From NCBI GenBank assembly GCA_900239685.1, contig OENT01000455.1, positions 1-64,000 on the forward strand: a stretch of 64,000 nucleotides of DNA. The letters run 5' to 3'. The position numbers and the translations under genes are program-made. This DNA comes from Rotaria macrura (Eukaryota; Rotifera; Eurotatoria; Philodinida; Philodinidae). Shown piece by piece: positions 1-12,350 of the stretch (positions are counted from its first letter, which is position 1; every line of letters begins with the position of its first letter). The notes under the pieces were generated by a model, which saw only the letters and a program-made list of their open reading frames with translations, did not search any database and was not told where the DNA came from.

Positions 1-850
1 AACTCGTTAAAACTGGTCATTTCTGACTGAACTCGTGCGTATTTCGTGATCATTATATACTGTGCAGCATAGCGTTTCAAAGACAAAAGATTTCATCCAT
101 GTGTTAATTAGGTGCAGGCTATTTATTACCTGTGATAACCCGTTGTAAACGTCTGAAGCAGTTTATGATGGTCTCTGGAGGTTGTCAGTGATACACTGGA
201 ACCCTGTCTGTAACTGACTGTGACCGCTAATTAATGATTTACTAGTATAATATTCGTAAGATTTTGCGTTAATTAGTCGTGCTAGAATATAATTAATTAG
301 CTAGTTTTTCCGTAATGGTCTGTGAGGAGGGGTGTGCAAAACTTCTGCCCTACACACTATAGCACTTCTTTCAGGTCGTGTTTCACAAAATATATCTCTC
401 AATTCAAAAAATGTCAGTGATTACTCGTCGTGAAAGGGTTTACGAGATGAATCTTTTCAGAAGCTTTTCCTAGTTGCATCTTGCTCTATGTACATAGATG
501 GGCATTAGAGAAAAAGACAAAATATCCTCAAATATAATACCGTCACATATCATAATAAATAGTCCTCATTGAAATTTCATATTAAAACGTTATCTGAAAT
601 CTAGATCATTGTTTTTCCTATCAAACCTATTTAAAGAGAAAACGTCTGATAGTTTTATTAAGGAAATCAAATATCTTCGCGACTACCTTGTGTGTGTTGT
701 AAGCATTTTACATCAATCATTTTGTGATAAAGAATATAATTGATGGAAAATTTCAATTTATTTTTTATAATCAATGAACTGATAACAAAACTGAAACCAG
801 AAATTTTATTTTCATAGACTAATTTTATTAGTTTTTAGACCGGAATATAT
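1..850. other. AT-rich stretch, no gene seen
   Basis: No reading frame of useful length or recognisable repeat was found before the piggyBac-type MITE. The sequence is AT-rich with many stops in all frames. Confidence 0.5.
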
Positions 851-854
851 TTAA

Positions 855-1133
855 CCCTTTCAATCCCGTATGTCATCTACGAGATGACATGCAGAACGAA
901 AAAGAAATATTTTGCGTTCTTTCGTCTTGTTCGACATCGAGAATCATATGATATATTCAAAGGAAAATCACGTCGCATGACTACGAAGAACGAATCTGTA
1001 TGTCGAAAACATGTTTTAGATAACTGAACGCAAGAAACGCATATGTTTTAAATAGCTGAACGCAAGAGAGAGAGATTGGAATATCTGTTTTCATGTTTCT
1101 ATAGAACGCAAGAAAATGTTGGGATTGAAAGGG
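855..1133. mobile_element. piggyBac-type MITE
   Basis: A 279 bp non-coding element begins CCCTTTCAATCCC (855-867) and ends with its exact reverse complement GGGATTGAAAGGG (1121-1133). It is flanked on both sides by TTAA (851-854 and 1134-1137). A TTAA target duplication with termini starting CCC is characteristic of the piggyBac superfamily. Inside, the motif GAACGCAAGA recurs several times (about 1027, 1068 and 1104). No transposase is encoded, so it would need a transposase supplied from elsewhere. Confidence 0.85.
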
Positions 1134-1348
1134 TTAATTACAGATATTTTATAGACAATAAAAAGAAGCTCAAGTAACCTTCGCTCACAATTACAAATTC
1201 TCAGTTGAACGAATATTTTTGTTGTAGAACAGAGGAGCTGGCTTTTTATATAGAACACATTTCTTTGTATGAAATATATTTATGTCAAGCAAAAGACGCT
1301 TTTAAAATCCTCTTTGAGATTCCAACGGCATTCGGTAGCACATAAATA

Positions 1349-2643
1349 CAGGGTGATCAAAAGTTCCCGGAACTACCATCTATTCTCTCTGTTTGACTTG
1401 ACGGAGGGATCCTCTTTTAATATTTGAGTAGCACTAGGATTGGTCTATTAACCGAGAACATTGAACACTTTTCATTTGCTTTTGCTGAATTAGAGGCTTA
1501 TTTTTTCTGAATACTGTATTTTTAGATGGATAAAACAAATCTTCGGTTCTATATTTTTACAAGGTTCAAACTTGGCTTTAACGCAACAAAAATTCATGAA
1601 GAATTGTGTGATGCTTGGGGTGATGGTTATGTATCTTATACCACAGTAGCCGAATGGATTCATCGCTTTAAACAAGGTAGAACTTCTTTAGACGATGATC
1701 CAAGAATCATTCGACCAGTAACCGAAGCTACTGATAAAAATATTGAAGTTATTCGTGCATTAATTGATGAAAATCCACATGTTAGCATTCGATATATGGT
1801 TATTGAGACTGGATTTTCATATGGTAATATTAACCGAATTATTCATGATGAATTAAAATTGAAAAAGTTATGTTCAATATGGGTACCACATGAATTAACA
1901 GAAAAATACAAGCGACAGCGAATAGAAATTTGTCAAGCAAATCTTGCAAAATTAGAGTCCGGTCAATGGCTTTTATGCGACATTAACACTGGCGATGAAA
2001 CTTGTATATATCACCGTAGTGTTGGAACAAAACAATCCAATATGNCATGGTGTTCTGAAGGTGCAAGTCCACCAACAGTGGCCAAACAAAACCACTTTGA
2101 TCAGAAAAACATGTTCGTGATTTTCTTTAGAACAACAGGACCGGAGTTAATTCACATGGTTGAATCCGGCAAGTCAATATCTGGTACTTACTACAAAGAA
2201 AATTGCCTTGAACATTTATTTAAAAATATCCGACGACAAAGACCAAAATCTGGTTTGCACGCCATCAAATTGCATCATGACAATGCAAGACCACACCATA
2301 CAAACGATATTAAAACATTTCTTCAAGAAGTAGGAGTAATGCTAATGCCTCATCCCCCTTATTCACCTGACTTAGCACCATCAGACTTTTGGTTGTTTGG
2401 TTATTTAAAACAGCAACTAAACAGTTATTCTGATTCCAAAAGTTTACAACTAGCTGTAACCAAGGCAATGCGTGCTATATCACAAGATGAATTTCGAAAG
2501 GTATTTAACCATTGGGTTGAACGAATGAAACTTTGCATAGAAAACAAGGGTGAATACTTCGAACATTTAATGTAATAAGTTTTTTATAAAGATCATTTAT
2601 TCAATAAAAAATGAAGTGTTCCGGGAACTTTTGGATCACCCTG
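1349..2643 (+). mobile_element. mariner transposon, near intact
   Basis: A 1295 bp element with terminal inverted repeats of about 25 bp. The left end begins CAGGGTGATCAAAAGTTCCC at 1349; the right end (2618-2643) is its reverse complement apart from one extra base after GATC. TA dinucleotides flank both ends (1347-1348 and 2644-2645), as expected of Tc1/mariner target duplication. It contains a single open transposase frame (1526-2575) in the same orientation. The near-identical ends and open frame suggest a fairly recent insertion. Confidence 0.93.
1526..2575 (+). CDS. mariner transposase (DD34D)
   Basis: A 349-residue cut-and-paste transposase, full length for mariner. The N-terminal half carries the helix-turn-helix DNA-binding region (about residues 10-115), followed by the mariner motif WVPHELTE (119-126). 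The catalytic domain shows TGDE (Asp157), HDNARPH (Asp252) and SPDLAPSD (Asp287). Exactly 34 residues separate the last two aspartates, the mariner DD34D signature. One base is unresolved (N at 2045), leaving residue 174 undefined. Residue 160 is Cys in TGDETCIYH, where mariners usually have Trp. The frame is otherwise open from the ATG to TAA, so it may be functional; the Cys substitution is the one visible reason for doubt. Confidence 0.93.
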   Translation: MDKTNLRFYIFTRFKLGFNATKIHEELCDAWGDGYVSYTTVAEWIHRFKQGRTSLDDDPRIIRPVTEATDKNIEVIRALIDENPHVSIRYMVIETGFSYGNINRIIHDELKLKKLCSIWVPHELTEKYKRQRIEICQANLAKLESGQWLLCDINTGDETCIYHRSVGTKQSNMXWCSEGASPPTVAKQNHFDQKNMFVIFFRTTGPELIHMVESGKSISGTYYKENCLEHLFKNIRRQRPKSGLHAIKLHHDNARPHHTNDIKTFLQEVGVMLMPHPPYSPDLAPSDFWLFGYLKQQLNSYSDSKSLQLAVTKAMRAISQDEFRKVFNHWVERMKLCIENKGEYFEHLM

Positions 2644-2645
2644 TA

Positions 2646-4180
2646 CATTTATGTTTTCAACTTTGAGATTGACTTTTTACGGTATTGATCAAATGCATAC
2701 AAAAGGATTTATTGACAATGAAATCCCCCATAAAATATACTTTCCCATGACAATGAATTATTTATAACTCAAGTACGGTGTCTTTGAAAAATGATACATT
2801 AGTTGGCAGAAAAAATTTATCATTATCTGTACGCTCCTGTTGTTTGGAAACTCATGACAAATAGAATGCCCATGTAAAAAAATTGGTCAAAAACTCTGAT
2901 TAAATTTGATTTTGCAAAGAAAAATTGATTATAATCCTCATTACCAGATTAATTTCAATGAAATACTCAATTAAAACCAATTTTCATGCTTTCAAAGCAA
3001 TTGAAATCTATTTTAATCATAAAAATCTCCTAAATCAATTAAAAATTGCATCAGTTCGCATTGGTTTTGTAAATAATTGATTAGAATTCATTACGTTCAT
3101 GAAAAGCTAAGTCATTGACTGAAGGCCATTTAGTAGATTAGATTGAAATAGTCCGTGAAAATATAATCTGTCGTAGCCAGTTTCATCAAATATAATTATT
3201 CTAAGAAATAAATCGTCAGACGCATTGTTTTTAATCGAATTGATGAATGGTTTCTGCAATGTTTTTTTCTCAAAAGTATTGTAAATGTAGTCTTCATCAT
3301 AAATTCTTTGTGAGTAACAGTTTGTCGATTCCTGATAATTTCAAACTCCATTTCGCGTGTATAAATGTGTGCATGTAAAGGTATTGTTTTAGTGATTGTG
3401 TTGTTTTAGAGAAGAAAGTTTTTTAGAACGAGTTAAACGTATTGTTAAACCAAGTATTTGATAATGTACAAAGTATAAGAAGTGCTAGGAATACGGAAAG
3501 CAATTCATGCTTGTTTCTGAACCCATTTTTTATTTGATGACTCTTCAACTGTGAAACTCAACTTTCGAATCAATTTTCCGAGAGAAAAAAAACCGTTAGC
3601 TATTGCATATCTCTTAATGACCCTAATGAAAATTTCAACAAAACAGACTTCCTAGACTGTAACCATGGTGTCAATAGAGCTAAATATACGAAATCAGTTC
3701 TCATATGGCTAAATTCTAATATACAACGCAGAAAAATCAAGTTTAATCATTTTTTCTACTATAATCCATTTTAATTTATTTCTGATGTAAGTACATCAGT
3801 TCAATTGGAAACAGCTTAAATAGGGGTTCCACCTTAACTATATTAGAGCTATCATGGTTCATAGTCAACTGTTTGATAGCATGCGGAATCTAAAAAATCA
3901 TTGCTAAAAATAGGGGTTTTGTGTTCGAATCTCGGGAAAAGCACATATGTTCGCTATGAATGATTAAACTGGATTACAGTGTGATAATAAATTAAAATTG
4001 ATTGCAAGGAAATCATGCCTTATAATGATTTGCAATGTAGGAATAGATTAAAATGGAATAAAAGATAACAATAAATTCAAATGTATTAAATGGTAACAAT
4101 AAATTGAAAGGAATTAACAGATAACAATAGATTAGGAGGCACGATCTGGAATACATGAATAAGAATTGATTGAAATTCAG
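2646..4180. other. AT-rich non-coding DNA with degenerate repeats
   Basis: No gene is recognisable. From about 4063 to 4135 there are roughly three imperfect tandem units of about 28 bp containing GATAACAATAAATT. Around 2868-3110 there are many TTGATTA/TAATCAA motifs, in the style of the foldback elements at 4189 and 12612 but without clear ends. Confidence 0.4.
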
Positions 4181-4188
4181 TAACAGGT

Positions 4189-4350
4189 ACCCATGTAAAA
4201 AGTATCTCATTATAACCGATTTTAGGACAATCAATTGTAATAGATTCTAAAATAATTGATTATAATCAATTTTTTCTATCTAAACAATGATTAAACTAAG
4301 GCTATAGTAGTCGATTATAATGAGTTGTTTTAGATTTTCTGTACATGGGT
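4189..4350. mobile_element. Small palindromic MITE-like element
   Basis: A 162 bp imperfect palindrome. It opens ACCCATGTA (4189-4197) and closes TACATGGGT (4342-4350), with a second paired segment inside: CTCATTATAA on the left and TTATAATGAG on the right. No coding capacity. The superfamily cannot be assigned because the target duplication is not clear. Confidence 0.55.
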
Positions 4351-5248
4351 GTATATGAATGAAAATCGTCTTTTAAGTCGAGCGAAGCGGTTTTAACATA
4401 ATTGGTTTTCGGAGAAAAAGAAAATTGATTTTGTATAGAAAGGAAAAGTTGAATAGAAAAGTATATTGGTTATCTCTTGGTTAATATTAATTACGGAGAG
4501 ATTGATTAATAGCAACTTTCTTCGCCTGACGAGTGACTTAAGTTTTCAGTACTCGATTGATTTGTATCGAATATATCATTTAACGAAGTTGGACTTTGGA
4601 ATTTTATCAAAGCAGCTTGATTGTCTGCAGCGATTTCTTCAACTTTCACTATTTGATCGTGTGATGGATCTGTTTAACAAAAAGAAACATATTTCATTTA
4701 ATCAATGATATATTTGTCTTGCCTGTATTTTCTGTAGCTGGTTGTTCACTACAGAAAGGATTAGGGTGGATGAGGCCGTTTTTTCGCCCGTAACAAAATC
4801 GAGCTATTTTTTATTGGATTTAATTTAGGTTTAGACTCTGATCATGTTCCATAGGTTTTTTCTCAAATTGCTTTAAAAACATTTTTCGGACCTGTGGTCC
4901 CCCAAAGGGATGGTAAAAATTTTATTTTTCAAAACTCAAGTGAATTGTATTCCAGCTTATAGAGTTAAGTGCGCTGATTACTTATATCAACACTATGAGA
5001 TCCTTGCATCTGTTTTTAGCTGTGTAAGCTTCAGATTTCAAGATGACATATTGCAACGATATTGTCAATTTTCAACTTCCTGTCGACGCCTATGCACCGT
5101 AGGATTTTTTCGAAATGTACACTAAATTTGTGAAACTATCTTCTATCTGGAAATTAACAGAAAATTAGTTTTGCGCAATGCTTTTGCTTGATACTTTTAG
5201 ATCAAGGGGTCAAAGATCGCTTTTTTGCTGCCTTAAACCAAGTTTGGT
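4351..5248. other. No gene recognised
   Basis: Only short open frames (about 70-80 codons) with no recognisable protein features are present. The sequence is AT-rich. Confidence 0.4.
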
Positions 5249-5249
5249 C

Positions 5250-5495
5250 CCCTGTTTCGTCATGAGGAATACTAGAAGCAAGGTCATTCTTTCCTTTTAT
5301 GTGTAACTTTTTATGCTCTATCGATCTACAATTTTAAAAGTGTGAAAAACAGGGTGCGTCATGCTCAAAAACTCAAAAAACCTGATTTTTCATGTTTTAC
5401 CCTGTATTCGGGCCCTGTTTCGTCATGAGGAACGCTAGAAGCAAGGTCAGTTTTTCCTACCATATGTAATTTTTTATGCTCAAGTGATCTAAGAG
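5250..5495. repeat. Two-copy direct repeat, 163 bp period
   Basis: A segment beginning CCCTGTTTCGTCATGAGGAA (5250) recurs at 5413 and stays clearly similar for about 80 bp in each copy, including GCTAGAAGCAAGGTCA-like and TTTTTATGCTC blocks. The offset is 163 bp. It reads as a local tandem duplication that has since diverged. Confidence 0.75.
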
Positions 5496-5499
5496 ATTC

Positions 5500-7735
5500 T
5501 AGCAATTTGAGAAATCATTTCTTGGTAAACAGTAATATCAAAGCCATGTCGTTGTGTAGACGTTTGACTCATGCGAGTCGCACCACAATAACAATAGAAT
5601 TTTAAATTATACTATAGAATATTTTCGAGATGATCTATTCATGAAGATGATCAGAGAAGTTATCATCAGTTTCTCAATTTCTTGAAATCCTCTTTTACTA
5701 ATGAATCTAGTCTCAATCTCTATTGTAGGAGCAACAAAATTTTTTTCGACGGAATGGAATATGTAAGACAAATGTATAAGCTTCTTTTGCTTTATCTATC
5801 GTCTTCAAATATACAAATATATTGACACTCTTAAATTGGCCGTCAGAATCGACTAAGACAGGTTTTATATTTTCTTCTACAAAACGACCAGCTTCTCTGA
5901 AGATATTTTTGATTCTCCGAGTGTGGAGAATGGCATTTTCAGTTGTTTCCATATTATAACTGGAGATGAACATCATTGAAATGAGAATAGGTAATGCTTC
6001 TGAGTAATTATTGCTTCTGCGGTGCCAATGGTAACTCTATCGGTTTGGGTTATAAGTAATTTGATGATCGACGGAGAATCTTGACACCACATCAGTCCTC
6101 CTCTTTGTTGATTCAGAGAATGAAAGTACATTTTGATCTTTTGAAACGAAATACTACTTAGTTCATCTTCTAATTGATGTATGCGCGATTCAGAAATAAA
6201 AACTTAATTTAGATATTCGTTGTAAAGTAAAATGCGCGCTTTCGGAGCATAGATTGATGAGTGAAATCGGGATTAAAAAGAACTCTACTTATGTGAAGCA
6301 TCTTATATCATTATGTAAGTCTGTTAGCTGATATTGACTCTGGCAATACAGTCTTCTTTAGAGCTGACACGAGTTATATGAGGGACTGTGCTATGGTAGT
6401 CACTGTTGCAACAGCTTCTTCCTTGAAGCCCTCATAGCTGGTTTTCTGTCAGTCGTTACTTCGGAATTTTATGTGACACTGTCAGCCACATTTAAGTACA
6501 ATATCAAGATATGAGAAATTTTCAACATCGCTATGAACCATAATCTTCAATACCACAATGAATTTTCCGAATCCGCTCAATGAAATGTTGACAATTCGTA
6601 AGAGATTTTGAATCTACCCACATGAATGAACAATTATTGAGGAAAGCTTTAGGAGAATTATTAGTATCTGGTGAATTTTTTCGAAACGTAAAGACTGCCA
6701 CACAAGATATTTCGTACTTTAATTTTCTATCTCTGAGAAATTTAAAATTCGTTCAGATTTTTAGATAAAAATTTTATGAAATGAAAACCTATTAAATAGT
6801 CAATCTAAGAGTTCCAGTTTTTTTCTGTGGATAATAAGCAGGATTTTTACGAGTCTGTACTGATCAAGACTGATGTTTAAATGTAAGAATTGTACACCAC
6901 AAGATAGAAAGTTGGTCGCGCTACATGATCACGTTCTTAGCATGATCCAAAGTATTTTTTTCTAGAAGAAAATAGTTTCCAACAAACATCTGTAAGTATT
7001 TCTTACGGTATGACAAAATATTATCTTAATCCAAATCACTCTCGTCTTATAGAATGCTATTTATCGCATCATCTAATGTACAATTAAAAGCTGAACAAAA
7101 TAGTGCATGTGTTCACCTGAGCATGCGATGTATTTACGTTTATTTGAATCAATCAGGAAACAATAACTCGTGTTTTACTGAACTCAGTTTTTTCTCGGTA
7201 TTTCGACATGTTTTATTGGAAAACTTTATCGCCCAAATAGTCGTTCCATTAATTTCAAAGTCACACTGAAATATGCCGAGTTTTGTATAGAATATTGTAG
7301 CATATTTAAAATTTGGGCAGATCTGCTTCTAGAAGTTTCGTTATAATCTTTTTGCCCTTCTACAAAAAAAATCTATTCGAATGACAAACTAGACAGTTTA
7401 TTAGAGAATTAGATTTGGCCAACCATAAATATTTTATAGTATGGGAAAATTTTCAATTTATCAGTAGATTCTGCACCTATGCTTTCTGAAAAGTTGAAGG
7501 CAATTACTCAAGAAACATTATAGAGAATATTTTATAGCATTCTAGATTATTCAAAAAGAATTCTAGTAGCAGAAAAACTTAGATTTTACTTTTTCAAAAA
7601 CTCTATCTTTAGAAAACTATTTTCATCTTAAAAATTTCATGTTGGAAATAAAAGTTTCTACACAAATCATTATTTGGACTCTTATTAGAGTTTACAGCAG
7701 TGAAAAAAATGATCGAATAGTTTTGACAGGATGTG
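5500..7735. other. No gene recognised
   Basis: AT-rich. A minus-strand open frame at 5713-5976 (87 codons) and a plus-strand one at 7054-7269 (71 codons) have no motif I recognise and no flanking exons that I could join to them. Confidence 0.4.
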
Positions 7736-7739
7736 TCAA

Positions 7740-8279
7740 TTATAATATCTTACCATCATCGATAGCTGGTTGTCTTTCTTCTTCGCTTTCGGAGTCACTG
7801 CCATCTAATCAATAGTTATTTAATCTTTTGTTTTCTTTTGAATTAAATAACTTACAATGCACCGAATTCGATCGATTTCTTTTTTCAATTGCTTCACGTA
7901 TTTCATCAATAGCCGTTTCAAGTTTTTTATTATTCTCTGTTGAACTATGAGAAGGATTAATCGATAATGAATTCTCGATATATTTCTTTAATTTTTCATG
8001 TGCTTTAAGTTGCTTTTTCAGACTTTCAAGTTGAACTGTTAAATTTTTAACTTGTTTTTGAATTCCATCTTCATTAAATATTTCAATATAATGATTCCAC
8101 AACTCTTTCAATGTTTTTTGACATTTAGCTTGTTGGTTCATAGCTATATCATGTTGACATAAATGTTTCAGGCATAGAAATTTTTTACAATGGTGTACAC
8201 ATTGATATGTATTTATTGGGTTACAACTAGATTGTTTTAAACATAGTTCATCTTCACAATGACTTGGTAATTCAGGCAT
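7740..8279 (-). CDS. B-box-like zinc-binding coiled-coil protein
   Basis: Exon 1 runs 8279-7856. A 51 nt intron (7855-7805, GTAAGT...TTAG) leads to exon 2, which reads to a stop at 7740, giving 162 residues. The first 45 residues are Cys/His-rich (Cys8, 13, 19, 27, 31, 36, 41; His39, 43), resembling a B-box zinc finger without matching its exact spacing. Residues about 70-138 are rich in Lys, Leu, Gln and Glu and look coiled coil. The C-terminus is acidic (SDSESEEE). This layout of a B-box-like head plus coiled coil resembles TRIM-like adaptor proteins, but there is no RING. A second GTAAGA donor at 7753 means a further exon could replace the last few codons. The function is unknown. Confidence 0.6.
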
Positions 8280-9480
8280 TTTTTGTTTTGCTTGAGAGGA
8301 AAGAATCTAAAAAGTAAAACAAAACATTATTTTTTACTAATTCAAAATAAGAAAAATTGGTAATCATTTCTATTTTTGTTTCAGTTTTATTATTCAAAGA
8401 TTTTGAATTAGCTTTCAATTTAGATAGCAGTTAATTGCATTTGATATTATCAACTGATGACAAAGCAAATTAAATAGTAATTCAATGTGTATGCGCATTA
8501 TGGTTCGGGAATTCGATAATAATGATGTTCAGATAATTTATCGATCATATGGATAAAATATGATATTACGAATATTAAAATTGACATTGAAAAGAACTTG
8601 TTTAATCAATAACAATACCATCTGATTGAAGCAAAAATTTTCGAATGGACTTTCTTTATTTTGAATTGCTGAACACATTTTATCTATACTTGATTTGATT
8701 ACTTTCTAAATAGTTAAATGGCAATATAATACTCGATGGTTTTTTTCCAGTAGCATAAATGCATTTAACGATGTTTTTTGTTTTTCTTACAGTGGACAGG
8801 GTATTCTAAAAGGAGAAAAACAAAATAGATGAAAATTATAACGAATATCGAGAACAGTTGAGCAATATTTTACTTCAGCTTTTAAATATTAATTCTTAGA
8901 AAATTGGTTAGATGTAGGAGACCAGTGTTTTAGAAGAGTTTTTGGCCGTCAAAGGTCGTCGATTTCGTTTAGGGATATGAGAAACTGAGAATTCGAGAGA
9001 AAGGGCTTTTATAGTGCGTTCAGTAGAGTAATAAACCCTCTAAACACAATGGTGAAGAAACAAACTTTAAACGTAGAATAATAATCATTTTTTTCCTGAG
9101 GGGTTGAAGAATCAACTGCTTTCTGTAGAATAATACACATATACAACGAAATAGTGGAATGATCTATCATGTCGCGTAGGATAATGGCCTGTTTCTTGGA
9201 AAAGTGGAATATTCTAAATAGAAAGACAAAGTAATATACCCTTTAAACAAGAAAGTAGAATAATAATTGCAAAATCGAATAATTAACTACCCATACCCGA
9301 AATATGGACAATGACGCACCATCATCCATTGAAGACCCTACTATTGTCTTCAACTAGTGGAAGAATAAACCCTTACTTAAGCGTTATCAGCTCATAGTCT
9401 CATACACGGTTAACCTGATAAATGTTTAAATGACACATCACTTAGAAAGTGCCTTTTTAAAGTGAAGGGTAGATCATTTC
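8280..9480. other. Upstream AT-rich region, no gene
   Basis: This holds the presumed promoter and 5' region of the B-box-like gene. From about 9070 onward a loose motif GTAGAATAATA recurs irregularly. No coding sequence was recognised. Confidence 0.35.
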
Positions 9481-9489
9481 TCGGATATC

Positions 9490-12350
9490 TTTTTCCGTGA
9501 ATACTATACAACTATAACATAGAAAAAAAAACCAGTTCTCCTGAACAAAGTACAATAGCATTCAAAAAACACTTCTGCAACTTAAGCAGAAGCCCAATTT
9601 TCGAAATCTTTATCAGAGAGGACAAACTCGGAAAGAAAACAATTACGACAGAAGAAGGAAAAACAACAAACACGATTAACAACAGTTCTGTACCGTAAGC
9701 AGAAGTCACATTTTCAATATCTATAGTGGAGAGTAAAACTCAGAAAACAAAGAAACGCGCCTGAAAAATTTTCAAACACGAGTAAAAATTACTGCAGAAT
9801 TCGGTTCCGTAAGCTAAAGGAGAAAATTGCTCACACTTACACGACAACTGTTAGTCAGTAAGAAAAGAACTATAGATGAAGAACGAAAAACTACGACGTC
9901 CAATAAAACAAGTTACATATTCAAATACCTATCGTACAGAAATGCAACTCAAAAGCACAAGAACGTATGATGAACAATTTAAAAATAAGAGTAGAATTCA
10001 ATCAAGGATCGTTTTAAGCGACCAAATCAGAAATACACAATATCTATATACTGGTCAAATCATACTCTGAATCTGAGAGAGACGAAACTCTCCTTCAAAA
10101 TATTAAACAGCAACTAGAATCGAACCGGCAATGATATTTCGTAACCAGAGGCGCTAACTCCACTCACTGTTTTTTGACAACTGTAAGCGAGAAGGAAAAT
10201 AATTATTATCGAAAAATAAGAAATAATGACGTTTATTAAACGAAGCAAATTATAGCATAAGTAGAAGTCACATTTAAAATAATTATTATATAGAAGTGAA
10301 GCACGGAAAGACAACAAAGCGTGATCCACAAATTAAAACAGAAATGATATTTCATAAAAGGAATCTATGTCTCACGATGAAGCTCACTTTCAGTAAGTGC
10401 AGTAGAGAAGCGAGTTTCAGATAGACGAGAAATTCCGCTGAACAACTGAAAACAGGGAAGAAAATGGAAACTGGGATGATATTTCGTATGTAAAGACACA
10501 AATTACCCTCAGTTTTGCTAAACAAAACTGAATTTTTGAAGGAAAGTCATTCCTATCGAAGAACAAAAACAAGACGTTAATGAAGAACAGTATTTCCAAG
10601 CATCATTATTACTCTCATTTACAATAATTATACTTGAGAAGTGCAACTCGAGATTCAAGCAAAGCGTGGACAAAAACTTAACACAGAGAGAAGAGCTCAC
10701 AAAAGAATCGTCTTTCTAACGATCGAGTTAAATTTTCAGGAGCCACTGTAATGGGACGAAACTCAGCTGGAAAAAAATTCTTATGCAGAAGTGGGAACAT
10801 GAGGAAGGAGAATAGAACGGGGTATGAAATGCCGTAAGCAAAGGAGCAAACTACCTTCAGCTCTGCTACACAACAGAAAGTCAGAAGGAAACGGATTACT
10901 ATCGACGAACGAAAAACAGCAACCCAATTAAAAACCGTGTCTTCTAGTTAAGTAGTAGTCATATTTATCATATTTGTATCAGACAAGTGCAACTTGCGGT
11001 TCTACCAAATCATGAAAAAAAATTCAAAACTGAGCGTTGAGTTCACCAAACAATTTTGTTCCAGACGATGAAGTAAAGTTTCCAGTGAGTTAGTAGAAAA
11101 AAAGAAACTCAAAAAGAGTAGAAGGGCATCGGTCAAATGCAAACAGAGAGGTGAATTGAATGCGGAATGAGATTTCGTAAGTTATGGCGCAAATCACGTT
11201 CGCATCTGCTTGACAACTGGACGTCAGACAGAAAATAGTTAGTGTCGATTAGCGACGAACAACAACGTTGCTTTGTACCGTCAGTATAAGTCACGTTTTA
11301 CAATACCTATCCATGAGAATTGTAGCTCGAGAAGCGAAATATCATGTCAACATTTTTCAAGACGAAGAAGAATGGTCAAAAAAAATGAGTTCACACCAAT
11401 GAAGTGAAATTTCAAGTGATTACGAAGAGAAGAGAAACTCAGAAAAAGTAGAAGCTAACCTGCAGAAATGCACAGAGAGAAGAATTGCAAAGAGACTTAA
11501 TTTTTCGAGCACCTAGCCAACCTTTGCGCTGAGTTCTTTTTGAAAAATGAAATTCAAAAGAAAAGAAAATACGGTATAAGAGCAGCGAAGAAGAAAATCT
11601 CTCGAGAGAACTGTTTTGTAGCGTTAGTAGCACTCGCAAACAAAACAAAAATAACATTCAAATTGCAGTTCGGGAAGCAAAAAAGGCTTGTCGACATTTT
11701 TCAAGATGGAGGAGAATGGACAAAAAAATGAGTTCACAGCGATGAAGTGAAATTTGAAGTGGCTACGAAGAGAAGCGAGACTGTGAACGAATAGAAGCGC
11801 TCCTGTAGAAATGAAAAGAGAGAGAAGAATTGAAACTGGATTGATGTTTCAAAAGCGTAGGCGATACATGCCCTAACTTTATCTAGAAAATTGAAATTCA
11901 CGAAAAGAGAGAGTACGGCGTAAGAGGAACGAAGAGCAACGTCTCTCAAGAAAAGTGTTTTTTAACGTCATCAGCACTCGCATACAAAACAAAAATAACA
12001 TTCGAATTGCAGGTCGGGAAGCAAAAAAAGGCTTGTCCACATTTTTCAAGATGGAGGAGAATGGACAAAAAAATGAGTTCACAGCGATGAATTGAAGTAT
12101 TGAGTTAGTAGATGGAGAAGAGAAACTCAGAAACAATGGAACCTCCCCTGAAAAATTGAGAAGAGCTAGTTGAGTTCAAACCCGAATGATAATTAGGAAG
12201 GAAACGCGCTTACGTCATTCATTTTTGCTTCATAATCGTTACACCGAAAGTGTAAGAACTGTTACGGACGAATGACAAACAGCGACGCGTCGTAATAGTT
12301 GACCTTCGGTTCTCATTGAGAAATCCAAGTAGCATTAACTCAAATAGAGA
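9490..12350. repeat. Decayed tandem array, ~345 bp unit
   Basis: About eight diverged head-to-tail copies. A landmark resembling AAGTCACATTTTCAATATCT recurs near 9705, 10265, 10617, 10967, 11289, 11650 and 11998. A second landmark, TTTCGTAAG followed by CAAATTACC-like sequence, precedes it in each unit. The last two full units are most alike: both carry ACAAAACAAAAATAACATTC and then CATTTTTCAAGATGGAGGAG, offset by about 347 bp. The strand is purine-rich (GAA/AAG). Short open frames on both strands inside the array follow the repeat and are not credible genes. Confidence 0.8.

Noticed and set aside
3850-3950. tRNA-like 3' end (GTGTTCGAATCTCGGG)
   Set aside because: No matching acceptor stem or anticodon arm could be drawn from the upstream sequence.
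5713-5976. 87-codon minus-strand open frame
   Set aside because: No motif, no start context, and no adjoining exon could be joined.
10114-10180. tRNA-like sequence on the minus strand (GGTTCGATTCTAG with a GAGTTAGCGCC-like segment)
   Set aside because: The same positions in other units of the tandem array lack these features, and the stems do not pair as a cloverleaf. Chance similarity within the array is more likely.
11540-12136. Overlapping open frames of 60-85 codons on both strands
   Set aside because: They repeat with the tandem array period and appear on both strands. They follow base composition, not coding constraint.
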